DNA of 64,000 nucleotides. Source: Rhabdochlamydiaceae bacterium (lineage in GTDB: Bacteria > Chlamydiota > Chlamydiia > Chlamydiales > Rhabdochlamydiaceae). The stretch lies in contig JAIETG010000016.1 in NCBI GenBank assembly GCA_019745395.1, forward strand, positions 51,559-115,558, in the 5' to 3' direction. The notes under the pieces are model-generated. The model searched no databases, was not told the origin of the DNA, and worked only from the letters and a program-made list of their open reading frames with translations. Below, one piece after another: positions 52,043 to 63,869 of this stretch (the stretch's first letter is position 1; the number at the start of each line of letters is the position of its first letter). Made by a program: the position numbers and the translations under genes.

Positions 52043-53185
52043 ATGTTTCGCAACCGCTGGAATATCATAACTTTTGCAGGGATCCGTATTGGGATTGATC
52101 TCAGCTGGCTTCTAATCGCTGTACTACTTACCTGGACTCTAGCCGTAGGGCACTTTCCCTTTGCATATCCAGGTCTTTCTCATGCCATGTATTGGATCAT
52201 GGGTTTTTGGGGCATGCTCGGACTTTTTATCTGTATTGTCCTTCATGAAATGGGGCACGCTCTAGTTGCTAAACACTTTAAACTTCCTGTTGGACAAATT
52301 ACCCTATTTCTATTCGGAGGCGTTGCTGAGATAAAAAAAGAACCTCAAAGCCCTAAAGTAGAATTTTGGGTAGCCATTGCAGGTCCTATTGTTACAGCCT
52401 TTCTGATTGTTTTACTATTCCTATGCACCTACGTAGGAGAAAAATGGAACTGGTCGTTTATGATTACCGGCATCACAAGCTATCTTACCGTCATTAATGC
52501 TTTAATCCTATTTTTCAATTTAATCCCCGCCTTTCCTTTAGATGGGGGAAGAATCCTACGTGCTATTTTATGGAAATGGAAAAACGATTTACAATGGGCA
52601 ACAAAAATCACGACGCGCTTAGGGTCAGGATTTGCTTTATTTTTGATTTTCTTTGGAATTTTCTCTTTCGTTACAGGAAATTTTATTGGAGGAATTTGGC
52701 TCACCATTTTAGGCCTTTTCCTCTATCGAGCAGCTATGGCATCCCAAACACACTTTTACATGAACAAGGTTTTACAAAATGCTAAAATCTCCACATTCAT
52801 GACCAAGCAAATAGAAACCGTTCCTCCTCAAATCACAGTTAAAACCCTACTAGATGAGCACATGTATAAATCTCATCACCATCTCTACCCTGTTACAGAG
52901 CAAGATAAACTTCTTGGATATATCAGTTTACAAGAGATTAAAACAGTTCCTCAAGATCAATGGTCCACTACTTTAGTAAGATCCATCATGGTTCCTCTTT
53001 CTAAAACGCCAACCCTCTCTTCAGATACACATGCAATGAAAGCATTATCTGTCATACAAGAGATGGGAGTTTCCACTCTTTTCGTTGTGAAAGATTCTCA
53101 TTTAGAAGGACTCATCACGGCGCAGGATCTATTCAAATTGATCTATATAAAAATCGAGCTCGAAGGAGATGGAGCAACTAAATAA
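52043..53185 (+). CDS. Site-2-protease-like M50 metallopeptidase with CBS domains
   Basis: About 380 aa from ATG 52043, chosen for its AGAGG box; a TTG at 51980 would overlap the preceding gene. Hydrophobic helices surround LHEMGHALVA (HExxH, near 69-73) and NLIPAFPLDGGRI (near 160-171, third zinc ligand Asp), the M50B signature. The C-terminal 110 residues are a pair of CBS domains (STFMTKQIETV... HLYPVTEQDKLLGYI ... STLFVVKDSHLEGLI), which usually sense adenine nucleotides. Such proteins cleave membrane-bound regulators. It may be translated together with the EEP gene upstream. Confidence 0.9.
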   Translation: MFRNRWNIITFAGIRIGIDLSWLLIAVLLTWTLAVGHFPFAYPGLSHAMYWIMGFWGMLGLFICIVLHEMGHALVAKHFKLPVGQITLFLFGGVAEIKKEPQSPKVEFWVAIAGPIVTAFLIVLLFLCTYVGEKWNWSFMITGITSYLTVINALILFFNLIPAFPLDGGRILRAILWKWKNDLQWATKITTRLGSGFALFLIFFGIFSFVTGNFIGGIWLTILGLFLYRAAMASQTHFYMNKVLQNAKISTFMTKQIETVPPQITVKTLLDEHMYKSHHHLYPVTEQDKLLGYISLQEIKTVPQDQWSTTLVRSIMVPLSKTPTLSSDTHAMKALSVIQEMGVSTLFVVKDSHLEGLITAQDLFKLIYIKIELEGDGATK

Positions 53186-53421
53186 TTTCTAAAAATTACG
53201 CCTATTATTAGACAGATTCCTAACTAAGAGTGAGATGGGCTTTCGAAATCTAGAATTATATCTAGCTTTTCTGAAGCCTAAATAGACCTTTAAAAATTGG
53301 GATCGATTATTTAACGATCCCTTTTTTCTCGATCAACAATCCAACGATTACGAGGAAATGCTTTTTGATATATAAAATCTCCATCAATAGCAGCATCTAC
53401 GAAAGAGAATTCCTACCGCGT
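53186..53421. other. Intergenic region with terminator and IS debris
   Basis: Contains the terminator at 53299-53330 and, at 53405-53421, the start of a degraded IS200/IS605-type right end continuing from the TnpB fragment. Nothing else is recognisable. Confidence 0.55.
53299..53330 (+). terminator. Intrinsic terminator of the S2P unit
   Basis: GGGATCG (53299-53305) pairs with CGATCCC (53315-53321) followed by T6, 113 bases past the stop. Confidence 0.85.
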
Positions 53422-53580
53422 TCAGCTAAAAGCTAACTGCCTCACTTCGGTAGGTTCCTGCTTCATTGAGTGAATCTTTACCGACTCTCCGCAGCCTAAC
53501 AAGCGACACCCTCACTTTAATATATTTATGGCGAAAAAAACATCAGCATCACAAATAACATATAAAAATTCACAAATTCG
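53405..53580 (-). pseudogene. TnpB C-terminal remnant (IS200/IS605 family)
   Basis: Reading the minus strand in one frame gives ICDADVFFAINILK (Cys codon 53543-53541), a stop at 53514-53512, then GCRLLGCGESVKIHSMKQEP and on to a stop at 53424-53422. The first part matches the TnpB zinc-ribbon end (CG..ADVNAAINIL) and the second the variable TnpB tail. After the stop comes ACGCGGTAGGAATTC (53421-53407), the beginning of the guide-RNA scaffold found at such right ends. The rest of tnpB is gone, replaced by holB, whose stop is at 53585. Confidence 0.6.
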
Positions 53581-53584
53581 CGAA

Positions 53585-54577
53585 TTAATTTTTACTAATG
53601 CAAAACAAAAGACGTTCTAAAACAGACCTTGGCTTCATGCTTCTTTGCAGGCCTAGACGAGCTTCTTCTACAAAGAGAGAGCATTTTTCCAAAGAAGGCA
53701 GTTTTTTATGAGCACTTTGCCTGGAGAGGTCCTCTTGAAAAGAGGCGTGGAATAGCGGCGCTGCAGCTACTGTTTGCAGCAAATGCAGATCTCGAAGCCA
53801 AAACAGTAAATCTTCTAAAAGAGGATCGAACACCTGTAATAACGCGCTTTCTTCCTGCCCATCCAGTTTCTTTTCTAAAACCTTTTCCCATTTTCCAAAC
53901 TGCTCTAAAAAAGACAGAGAAGGGGGAAGAAGGAAATGATTTTTCAAGAGCTCTAAAAACCCCTTACGAACAGGATCTTCCAAAGCGGAAAGCAGATGAA
54001 TAGCTTTAGAAAAAGAACCATGACTTGCGAGCGCAATTTGCGAAGCTTTTTCTGGAAGAACTTCTTTGTGCTCAGATAAATATTTCACAAGAACTTCTTC
54101 GGCTATGGGATAAAAAGGAACATGACATGATCTGGAAGCAATTGTGGGTAACACCTCTTCAGAATGGGAGCTTATGAGAATAAATCGACAATGAGGATGA
54201 GGCTCTTCTAGAGTCTTTAAAAGTGCGTTACTGCTAGATGGCAGCATTCTTTCTACATCTTCTAAAATAAAAATTTTTAAAGAGGCTTCAAAAGGCGGAA
54301 AAGAGGCTTCTTCTAAAAGAGTTCTCACAGAGGAAATCGGATGCATATAGCTTTTTCCTTCCGGACGAAAATGCTGAACATCTGGATGGGAAAAACTTTG
54401 GATTTTAGGTACATGCTTTTCTCCTAGCAGATGCATGGCAAAAGCTAACGCAAAAGACTTTTTTCCAACACCTTCAGGGCCTGTAAATAAAAAGACCTGA
54501 GGGGCATTCTCTTGTAAAGAAGCCGATAATAAAAACGATTTAACTAGATCATTACCTAGGAGAGAAGAAAAGGTCAT
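53585..54577 (-). CDS. holB: DNA polymerase III delta' subunit
   Basis: A 330-aa clamp-loader subunit. VFLFTGPEGVGKKSFALAFAMHLLG is the P-loop-like region, FILEDVERMLPSSSNALLKTLEEP is Walker B with the sensor stretch, and FILISSHSEEVLPTIASRS matches the SRC/SRS-type end of the clamp-loader core. ATG 54577 (MTFSSLLGND) is the probable start and overlaps the end of tmk by 26 bases; a longer frame to 54694 exists but would run far into tmk. tmk-holB pairing is common in bacteria and present in Chlamydia. Confidence 0.88.
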   Translation of the reverse strand: MTFSSLLGNDLVKSFLLSASLQENAPQVFLFTGPEGVGKKSFALAFAMHLLGEKHVPKIQSFSHPDVQHFRPEGKSYMHPISSVRTLLEEASFPPFEASLKIFILEDVERMLPSSSNALLKTLEEPHPHCRFILISSHSEEVLPTIASRSCHVPFYPIAEEVLVKYLSEHKEVLPEKASQIALASHGSFSKAIHLLSALEDPVRKGFLELLKNHFLLPPSLSFLEQFGKWEKVLEKKLDGQEESALLQVFDPLLEDLLFWLRDLHLLQTVAAAPLFHASFQEDLSRQSAHKKLPSLEKCSLFVEEARLGLQRSMKPRSVLERLLFCISKN

Positions 54578-55187
54578 CGAGCCCATAGATTGCTTGTTGA
54601 AGAAGGGTTTCTGGAGACTTAGTAGCATCAAGGACTCTGACGCGCTTGGGTTCTTCTTGTGCGATATGTAAAAAAGCTTGTCGAATCTTTTCATGAAAAG
54701 CTAGGGGCTCTGACTCCATACGGTCCTTTTCCCCCGTTTTATGCAAAGTCCTCTGTAGTCCTATTTCCGGAGAAAGATCGAGATAGAATGTTAAATCAGG
54801 CTCCTTTCCTTCTGTCGCAAAACGGCAAAAAGAGCGGACTAAAGAAAATTCTAATTCTCGAGCAATACCTTGGTAGGCAACAGTTGAGTCATTAAACCGA
54901 TCACACAAGACGATCTTTCCCTCGACCAACGCAGGAAAGATCACCTCTTGCATATGTTGAGCTCGATCAGCTAAAAACAGAAAGAGCTCACAACGATCAC
55001 TTAAGAGGTTGTCTTTTTGCAAAAGAAGTTCTCGGATTTTTTCTCCGATAGAGGTCCCCCCAGGGGCCCTCGTCGAAATAACCGCTTCACCCCTTTCCTC
55101 CAGAGCATGATAAAGCCCCTTCATAAGAGTCGATTTTCCGGCTCCATCTCCCCCCTCGAACGTAATCAAAAGACCGCGAGCAGTCAT
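54552..55187 (-). CDS. tmk: Thymidylate kinase
   Basis: A 211-aa enzyme phosphorylating dTMP to dTDP. P-loop FEGGDGAGKSTLMKGL (about 9-24), the DR motif in LCDRFNDSTVAYQG with the usual Tyr of DRY replaced by Phe, and the lid region TGEKDRMESEPLAFHEKIR are visible. It starts 3 bases after the gyrA stop, so gyrA-tmk-holB forms a single minus-strand unit (CT189-187 in Chlamydia). Confidence 0.94.
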   Translation of the reverse strand: MTARGLLITFEGGDGAGKSTLMKGLYHALEERGEAVISTRAPGGTSIGEKIRELLLQKDNLLSDRCELFLFLADRAQHMQEVIFPALVEGKIVLCDRFNDSTVAYQGIARELEFSLVRSFCRFATEGKEPDLTFYLDLSPEIGLQRTLHKTGEKDRMESEPLAFHEKIRQAFLHIAQEEPKRVRVLDATKSPETLLQQAIYGLDDLFFSPR

Positions 55188-55190
55188 CGA

Positions 55191-57797
55191 TTATGCCTCT
55201 GGCTCTTCATCTGAGGGATCTGCATCATCCACTTCGTCTACAAAATCCTCTTCCGGCTCTTCATCAACTACGTCTACTTCAGGCTCTTCTCCAACAGGTT
55301 CTGGACGAACGACAGGTACTGTACTTAACAGCTCTTCACTAACAGGTGTTTCACTGTCAATGTGTCCAAGTTTTTGCACAGCAACAAGCACATCCCCTTC
55401 ATGAAGATTTACAAGTCGAACTCCTTGAGTAGAACGACCCATGACACGAACTTCTTCCATAGAGATACGAACAGTTTGCCCTGTATTAGACATTAAAAGA
55501 ACGCTATCTTGATCCGTAACAGAAGTGGCTCCTACAACCGAACCATTGCGCTCATTGGCAATGATCGAACGAACACCCACACCACCGCGATTAGTTTGTC
55601 TAAAATCTTCTACTAAAGATCTTTTGCCATATCCATTTTCACAGACGATAAGAAGAGATTCTGTACCGTTTACCACTTCACAAGAAACGATAGCATCTTT
55701 TTCATTGCGAAGCATTGCGCCTCTAACTCCTCTAGCGACACGTCCGATAGGTCTTACTTGCGATTGATCAAAACGAACAGCCATACCATCTTTAGTAAAG
55801 AGCATGATCTGCTGCCCTTCACTGGTAAGACGCGCAGCAATTACTTGATCCCCTTCGTCAATATTGATCGCATAGACCCCTTTTCTTCGAGGAGAATTGA
55901 ACGCATCTAAACTTGTCTTTTTCACAACACCTTGTTTTGTGCATAGCAAGATATAATTTCCAGGCTCTTCAAAATTTTTCACCCGCAAAATTGCAGCTAC
56001 TTTTTCATCAGCTTTAATATCTTCTAACAAATTCACAATAGCTTTGCCTTTAGCTCTTCGGCTACCTTCTGGAATCTGCCATACTTTCAACCAATAACAT
56101 CTACCCAAACTTGTAAAGATCAAGAGATAATCATGAGTAGAAGCAACGTAGACATCTTTTACGTTATCCGCTTCCTTTTTCATCTCCATTCCTATTACTC
56201 CCTGGCCTCCCCGCTTTTGCTCTCGGAAAGTATCCACAGGCATTCTCTTGATGTAATCGTCTTCAGAAACTGTAATGATCACCTTTTCATCAGCAATCAA
56301 ATCTTCCATATTGAATTCACCTTCTGCCGCAATAATTTTCGTTCTGCGGTCGCCTAGATGGTGTTTTTTTAGCTCTTGCAATTCATCTTTAATAATACCA
56401 CGAACTAAAGCCTCGCTAGCTAAAACAGAACGGTAGTATGCAATACGAGCAACAAGTTCCTGATATTCTTTTTCAATTTTTTCTCTTTCAAGACCTGTAA
56501 GTTGATACAATCTCAAATCAAGTACTGCGCCGGCTTGTCTTTCTGTTAAGACGTACCTTTCCATTAACTGATTTTTCGCTTCGTCTTTACTAGAGCTTTC
56601 GCGGATGATCCTAACCACTTCATCTAAATGGTCCAAAGCCTTGAGATAGCCCTCTAAAATATGGGCTCTGGCTTCGGCTTTAGCCAGCTCAAAACGAACT
56701 CTTCGACGAACTACTTCTATACGGTGTTCAACCCAAGCTGCAATCATCTGCTTGATGTTCATCGTACGAGGAAGCCCCTTATCAAGAGCGAGCATGTTAC
56801 ATCCGAACGTAACCTGCATATCGGTGTATCTGTAAAGCTGATTGATCGTTACATCGGCAATCTCTCCCCGCTTAAGTTCTAAGACAAAGCGCATTCCATC
56901 TTTATCCGACTCATCTCGAATGTCCGAGACCCCAGTAATTACTTTATCATTAACTAACTCGGCAATCTTCTGTATGAGCGCTGCTTTACTAACATTATAA
57001 GGAATTTCATCGACTACAATTCTTTGACGATCGCGATCTTCTTGGTCTTCTATACGAAGAACAGCTCTCAATGTCAGCTTGCCCCGTCCTGTGTGATACG
57101 CTTCTTTTACCCCTCGATATCCACAGATAATTCCCCCCGTAGGAAAGTCAGGAGCTGGCATAACCGCCATAATTTCATCTATGGTTGTCTCAGGATTGTC
57201 TATAACAAGAAGTGTAGCAAGGATAAGCTCTCCAATATTCTGAGGAGGGATATTGGTAGCCATACCGACCGCAATTCCAGAAGATCCGTTCGCTAATAAA
57301 TTCGGAAATTTAGCAGGAAATACAGTTGGTTCGGTCTTTGTCTCGTCATAGTTAGGAATATGATCAACTGTATCTTTTTCTATATCTTCCATAAGAAACA
57401 TGGAAGCATGAGTTAGCCGAGCTTCCGTATAACGCATCGCGGCTGGAGGATCTCCATCAATCGAGCCAAAGTTTCCTTGCCCATCGATCAAAGGATAGCG
57501 CATAGACCAGCTTTGGGCCATACGAACCAAAGTAGGATAAATTACCGATTCACCGTGAGGGTGGTAATCTCCCGAAGTATCCCCTGAAATCTTTGCACAC
57601 TTTCTGTGTTTGGATGTGGGAGAAAGACTCAACTGTCTCATGGCGAATAAAATACGCCTTTGAGACGGCTTAAGCCCATCGCGCACATCAGGAAGAGCAC
57701 GTGAAATGATCACGGACATCGAGTAGCGCAAATAGCTCTCTTTCACTTCATCTTCGACATTCTTTGGTAGAATTACTTCCCCTTCTGTATAAGACAT
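55191..57797 (-). CDS. gyrA: DNA gyrase subunit A
   Basis: An 868-aa topoisomerase subunit that breaks and rejoins DNA. The quinolone-determining region reads YHPHGESVIYPTLVRMAQ; its Ser is the drug-contact position. The catalytic Tyr lies in AAMRYTEARLT. The GyrA box REQKRGGQG opens the C-terminal beta-pinwheel, which wraps DNA and distinguishes it from ParC. The last 45 residues are an acidic tail rich in Glu, Asp and Pro. It starts 15 bases after the gyrB stop. Confidence 0.96.
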   Translation of the reverse strand: MSYTEGEVILPKNVEDEVKESYLRYSMSVIISRALPDVRDGLKPSQRRILFAMRQLSLSPTSKHRKCAKISGDTSGDYHPHGESVIYPTLVRMAQSWSMRYPLIDGQGNFGSIDGDPPAAMRYTEARLTHASMFLMEDIEKDTVDHIPNYDETKTEPTVFPAKFPNLLANGSSGIAVGMATNIPPQNIGELILATLLVIDNPETTIDEIMAVMPAPDFPTGGIICGYRGVKEAYHTGRGKLTLRAVLRIEDQEDRDRQRIVVDEIPYNVSKAALIQKIAELVNDKVITGVSDIRDESDKDGMRFVLELKRGEIADVTINQLYRYTDMQVTFGCNMLALDKGLPRTMNIKQMIAAWVEHRIEVVRRRVRFELAKAEARAHILEGYLKALDHLDEVVRIIRESSSKDEAKNQLMERYVLTERQAGAVLDLRLYQLTGLEREKIEKEYQELVARIAYYRSVLASEALVRGIIKDELQELKKHHLGDRRTKIIAAEGEFNMEDLIADEKVIITVSEDDYIKRMPVDTFREQKRGGQGVIGMEMKKEADNVKDVYVASTHDYLLIFTSLGRCYWLKVWQIPEGSRRAKGKAIVNLLEDIKADEKVAAILRVKNFEEPGNYILLCTKQGVVKKTSLDAFNSPRRKGVYAINIDEGDQVIAARLTSEGQQIMLFTKDGMAVRFDQSQVRPIGRVARGVRGAMLRNEKDAIVSCEVVNGTESLLIVCENGYGKRSLVEDFRQTNRGGVGVRSIIANERNGSVVGATSVTDQDSVLLMSNTGQTVRISMEEVRVMGRSTQGVRLVNLHEGDVLVAVQKLGHIDSETPVSEELLSTVPVVRPEPVGEEPEVDVVDEEPEEDFVDEVDDADPSDEEPEA

Positions 57798-57812
57798 GAC
57801 GCTTGTTCTCCC

Positions 57813-60353
<2,541 letters not shown>

Positions 60354-60378
60354 TTAAATGTTTTTAAAGCTCGAGACT

Positions 60379-60717
60379 TCATCCCAAGCGAAAAGTAATA
60401 TTTCGGACGTCCACCGAAGGGACTCTCCTTCTAAGCTGTTCTAGCAACTTCCCTTTTTCATGCTGCACTAACAAACTGTACAGCGACGAATTTCTGACCT
60501 TTACAGTCAAAATTCCATCGATAAAAGAAACTGCTTGCGTCATAGGAGCCAACTTTTCCCCTATCACTTCTTTCCAAGCTAGCAACACTTGATCGGGTTT
60601 ATCCTGGAAACGAGCGCTTATAGAGGACATCCATTCCGGCAAAAGCTGAGAAAGCTCTTTGCCAGTGGGCGCCACATCGTCGTAACCTCTAGGAGTCCGC
60701 CTCAATCTTTTCGCCAT
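60379..60717 (-). CDS. dciA: DUF721 protein, DciA-like helicase loader
   Basis: A 112-aa protein with the DUF721 pattern: VLLAWKEVIGEKLAPMTQAVSF, DGILTVKVRNSSLYSLLVQHEKGKLLEQL, ending VRNITFRLG. DUF721 proteins include DciA, which loads the replicative helicase DnaB in bacteria lacking DnaC. The place just upstream of gyrB matches CT191 and is common for dciA. The Arg-rich N-terminus (MAKRLRRTPRGYD) may contact DNA. Confidence 0.82.
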   Translation of the reverse strand: MAKRLRRTPRGYDDVAPTGKELSQLLPEWMSSISARFQDKPDQVLLAWKEVIGEKLAPMTQAVSFIDGILTVKVRNSSLYSLLVQHEKGKLLEQLRRRVPSVDVRNITFRLG

Positions 60718-61359
60718 TTTGCACTTGCCTCATCACCCTTAGAACTATAGTTTAGACCGTTCAAAATAGCAACAGATTTATCAAGAGAAATACATCTTCC
60801 TGCAATATGCAAAAAAAGCTCTTTTTTACAATTTTCCAGCAGAAAAAACCCAACACTCCCTCTCCGCAATTTACCCCTTGCAAAGCTTTGAGCAAAAACT
60901 TTTCCTTATGACCACAATTTCCCCCTAAGCATCTCTATCCGCAAAGCCCATTCCCGTATTTTTAACAGGACCAGAACTTGTCAGGAAAGAGCCCCCAAGC
61001 AATTTGACCAAGAAAACGATATTTAAATAATAGGATTAGCTGATAGCAAACGCATGATTTTTTGTCCAATATGGATCGATTTAGAACACTGGCAAGCAAA
61101 ATTAACACAACCCAATCAGCTAATCCCTACACCAGGGACAAAGCTCCAATTGCCGGCCAGCACAATCGTCGACCACATGCTCAACGAGTCCACTGCAAGA
61201 CCAAACAAAAAAGCTAACTCTAGATCTTTTTCTTCGCTCTGTCGACTAAGTAAACATCAGAGCTGAACTTCAGATCGTTCACACAATTCAAAACCTAAAA
61301 TGCGCCAAAGATCCTGTGATTACGACCGAAGGAATCCCATCAAAAGAACTTTCTTGAAA
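60718..61359. other. 640-base region with no convincing gene
   Basis: Between the dciA promoter and the end of the GNAT-like gene. A 70-codon plus-strand frame (61054-61266) and an interrupted minus-strand frame over the same bases (ELAFLFGLAVDSLSMW..., stop inside) both look weak. Three GTCGAC/TCGAC-type sites are the only local pattern. It may be a decayed gene. Confidence 0.5.
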
Positions 61360-62229
61360 TTAGGAGAAGTCAGGAAATCGGATAGGATTCGCATCGATCT
61401 CTCTCAACCAAAGCTCTCTTGCGCGATCAGGCAGGTACATAGGCACGTACCCTAGATCCACATCTGGCTTCGTCCCAGCTCTTACATAACGAGCATACGT
61501 ATCATTTTGGATAGAATTTTTTGATCGAAATCCCATCTTATAATGATAAGGATGAGTTCCTCTTACTGCGTCAATAATAGCTCGACACTCACACTCTTGT
61601 CGCAATGTTTGGAAAACAGCTTTATACAAGATCGCTCCGACATTTTTATAAAATCCGCCTGACCTATTTTCTATGCATTCCACACAAAGCTTACTCACCT
61701 CTTCTTGACTAAAACCATAGCCCTCATATGCTTTAGGGCGTCCTACAATCCAATCTTTTCTTCTGTAGTCGTTACTTGGCAAAAAACAGGTCACATCTGC
61801 ATGCCCCACTTCTTTGCGAGTTTTAAGATCAACAAGTCCAAATCGCAAATTACCGTTCTGCCCCTTATCATATTTTATATAAACCGGAACGACTAAACCA
61901 CCTTCAGTTTGCACTAACGTGACCCCAACAACTTTCGGGTTTTTCTTAAGCTCTTCAATCTCTCCTCGATATTGATTAAGTTGCAATAAATCTGTTTGAG
62001 TTGGGCTGTAAAATGAATGAATACTCTGCACCTCATTGGGACTCGGAATTGGCTTTGCAGTCATCCATTTGTATCCAAGATATCCACCCCCCAAGAGAAG
62101 AGCCGCTCTCGTAGAGATGAATAAAGAAGAACAGATAACGCCTAACGCCATCCACTCCTCCGACTTAAGCGGTTGAAGCATTTCTAAAGCATTCACAGCC
62201 TGATTATAATAACGCGCACTTGCTTGCAT
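61360..62229 (-). CDS. Membrane-anchored GNAT-like protein
   Basis: About 289 aa from ATG 62229, with GGTGA five bases upstream. Residues 26-56 contain two short hydrophobic helices separated by few residues (MALGVICSSLFIS and AALLLGGGYLGYKWM), a bilobed hairpin like that of chlamydial Inc proteins. The cytosolic or exposed part has the outline of an N-acetyltransferase: GEIEELKKNPKVVGVTLV early, then NVGAILYKAVFQTLRQE (acetyl-CoA pyrophosphate loop-like) and DAVRGTHPYHYKMGFR near the C-terminus. A DLGYVPMYLP segment follows. Fold and topology are inferred; substrate unknown. Confidence 0.6.
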   Translation of the reverse strand: MQASARYYNQAVNALEMLQPLKSEEWMALGVICSSLFISTRAALLLGGGYLGYKWMTAKPIPSPNEVQSIHSFYSPTQTDLLQLNQYRGEIEELKKNPKVVGVTLVQTEGGLVVPVYIKYDKGQNGNLRFGLVDLKTRKEVGHADVTCFLPSNDYRRKDWIVGRPKAYEGYGFSQEEVSKLCVECIENRSGGFYKNVGAILYKAVFQTLRQECECRAIIDAVRGTHPYHYKMGFRSKNSIQNDTYARYVRAGTKPDVDLGYVPMYLPDRARELWLREIDANPIRFPDFS

Positions 62230-62242
62230 ATTGGTCACCAAT
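62230..62242. promoter_or_regulatory. Perfect 6+1+6 palindrome at a start codon
   Basis: ATTGGTCACCAAT overlaps the ribosome binding site of the GNAT-like gene. It could be an operator half or an RNA hairpin; it may equally be chance. Confidence 0.25.
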
Positions 62243-62318
62243 ATAAATTTAATTATTAATTTTAACTAAAAAATAAATTTACATCAATTAAAACCAATCA
62301 ATTTGTTAAAAATTAATT

Positions 62319-62355
62319 GAAATGTCCTATTTGCGTTAATTAGAAATGTCCGCTT
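62319..62355 (+). repeat. Left end of the insertion sequence
   Basis: Contains the two GAAATGTCC motifs 24 bases apart; the inner one is followed by GCTTT as on the right end. Confidence 0.7.
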
Positions 62356-62356
62356 T

Positions 62357-62381
62357 CTGGTAATAAAAGGCTTATTACCAG
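62357..62381 (+). promoter_or_regulatory. Hairpin before the transposase start
   Basis: CTGGTAATAA (62357-62366) pairs perfectly with TTATTACCAG (62372-62381), directly before GGGGG, the probable ribosome binding site. A transcript entering from outside would fold here and limit translation, a known self-restraint of insertion sequences (inference for this one). Confidence 0.5.
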
Positions 62382-62395
62382 GGGGTAACAAAACT

Positions 62396-63676
62396 ATGAA
62401 CGAGGTCATTTCTATGAGTATCAAGGAATTAGATAGGTTGAAGATTTTGGATCAGCTTGAGAAAAAGCTGATCAAGCAAGGGCAAGCTGCTGATTTTCTG
62501 GGCATTAGCACAAGACAAATCAGAAGATTGATTAAGGCTTATAAGGCCCATGGAGCGATAGGGATTATATCCAAAAAACGAGGTAAACCAGGGAATCGAC
62601 AACTACCAAAAAGTATAAAAGACCTGGCTTTAAACCTAATAGAGGCGAATTACGCTGATTTTGGTCCTAGCTTAGCTCAAGAAAAGCTATCCAAACTACA
62701 TGATTTAAGGATTTCGGTAAGCCTTGTTCGAGGATTAATGATAAGCAAGGGATTTTGGAAGGAACGGAAAAAGAAGAAGGAAAACATTCATCAATTAAGG
62801 GAACGAAGGGATAAGGAAGGGGAACTCGTTCATATAGATGCTTCTCCTCATGCTTGGTTTGAAGATAGATCTCCAAAATGCGCTCTTCTATTGGCAGTAG
62901 ACGATGCCACCAGTAAAATCATGAGCGGCCATTTTGCTTCATCTGAAGCACTATGGCCCTACTTTGAGTTGATCCATTCCTATATTTCTAAATATGGAAG
63001 AATGACAGCTATTTACTGTGACAAGCACAGCGTTTTTAGAATTAATCGAGAAGGTGCTTTATCAGGAGAAGGTATTACACAGTTTGGAAGAGGAATGAAA
63101 GAGCTAGATATAAAAATGATATTTGCAAATTCCCCACAAGCAAAAGGGCGCATTGAAAGAGCAAATAGAACATTGCAAGACCGACTAGTAAAAGAGCTAA
63201 GACTTCGAGATATTTCGACCATCGAAGAAGCCAATGCCTTTCTACCTGAATTCATAGAAGAATACAATCAGCAGTTCGCAGTAATTCCTAAAAGTTCTAG
63301 CAATGCGCATAGGCCTCTATTAAAGGAACAAAATCTTGATTTGATCTTCACTATACAGACCCTGCGAACTTTGTCAAAGAACTTAACATTTCAATACAAA
63401 AACACGATCTATCAGGTCATACCGGATAAAAGGTCTTTGAATTTGAGAAAAGCCAAGATACTCGTTAAAGAAAATAAAGAAGGCGCCGTAGAGGTCTTAT
63501 ACAAAGAATATGCTCTAGAATTTGTGAGATATCAAGAGCAAGCAAAACAAGGAAGTGAGGTTGATGCTAAAAATCTTAATCAGGCCATAGATCAACTAAC
63601 AACGATGAAAACTCGTTATAAGCCCACATACCACCATCCTTGGAAAAGAAGCCCAGGAAGAAAGATGCCTCACTAA
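62396..63676 (+). CDS. ISNCY-family DDE transposase
   Basis: A 426-aa transposase. Residues 20-80 form a helix-turn-helix (GQAADFLGISTRQIRRLIKAY) and a second basic domain. The RNase H-like core has the first Asp in LVHIDASPHAWF, the second in AIYCDKHSVFRIN, and the Glu in NSPQAKGRIERANRTLQDRLVKE. This matches the IS1202 group of ISNCY as I recall it. ATG 62396 or 62414 may be used; GGGGG lies 9 bases before the first. No frameshift or stop is seen, so it may be active. Confidence 0.9.
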   Translation: MNEVISMSIKELDRLKILDQLEKKLIKQGQAADFLGISTRQIRRLIKAYKAHGAIGIISKKRGKPGNRQLPKSIKDLALNLIEANYADFGPSLAQEKLSKLHDLRISVSLVRGLMISKGFWKERKKKKENIHQLRERRDKEGELVHIDASPHAWFEDRSPKCALLLAVDDATSKIMSGHFASSEALWPYFELIHSYISKYGRMTAIYCDKHSVFRINREGALSGEGITQFGRGMKELDIKMIFANSPQAKGRIERANRTLQDRLVKELRLRDISTIEEANAFLPEFIEEYNQQFAVIPKSSSNAHRPLLKEQNLDLIFTIQTLRTLSKNLTFQYKNTIYQVIPDKRSLNLRKAKILVKENKEGAVEVLYKEYALEFVRYQEQAKQGSEVDAKNLNQAIDQLTTMKTRYKPTYHHPWKRSPGRKMPH

Positions 63677-63713
63677 AAGCTAAGCTTCTAAAGCTTTCTA
63701 GCTACCGCTTTCA

Positions 63714-63735
63714 GAGTACGGCAAACGCCGTACTC
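63714..63735 (+). terminator. Hairpin after the transposase gene
   Basis: GAGTACGGC (63714-63722) pairs with GCCGTACTC (63727-63735) around AAAC, 38 bases past the stop. No T run follows directly; a second, G/C-rich inverted repeat (about 63774-63806) with TTTTT after it may complete termination. Confidence 0.45.
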
Positions 63736-63869
63736 CTCAATTGGAACCGGTAGGAGATTTTCTTTTTTATAGAGGGGGAAGAATCCCCCTTGCCCCCCTC
63801 TTTTTCCATTTAATTGGAATACTGATAGAATAAAGGCATAAGCCTATTCCTGGTTCTGTCTTTTTAGAT

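Noticed and set aside
61054..61266. 70-codon plus-strand frame
   Set aside because: No ribosome binding site; an interrupted minus-strand frame over the same bases is equally good, so neither is supported.
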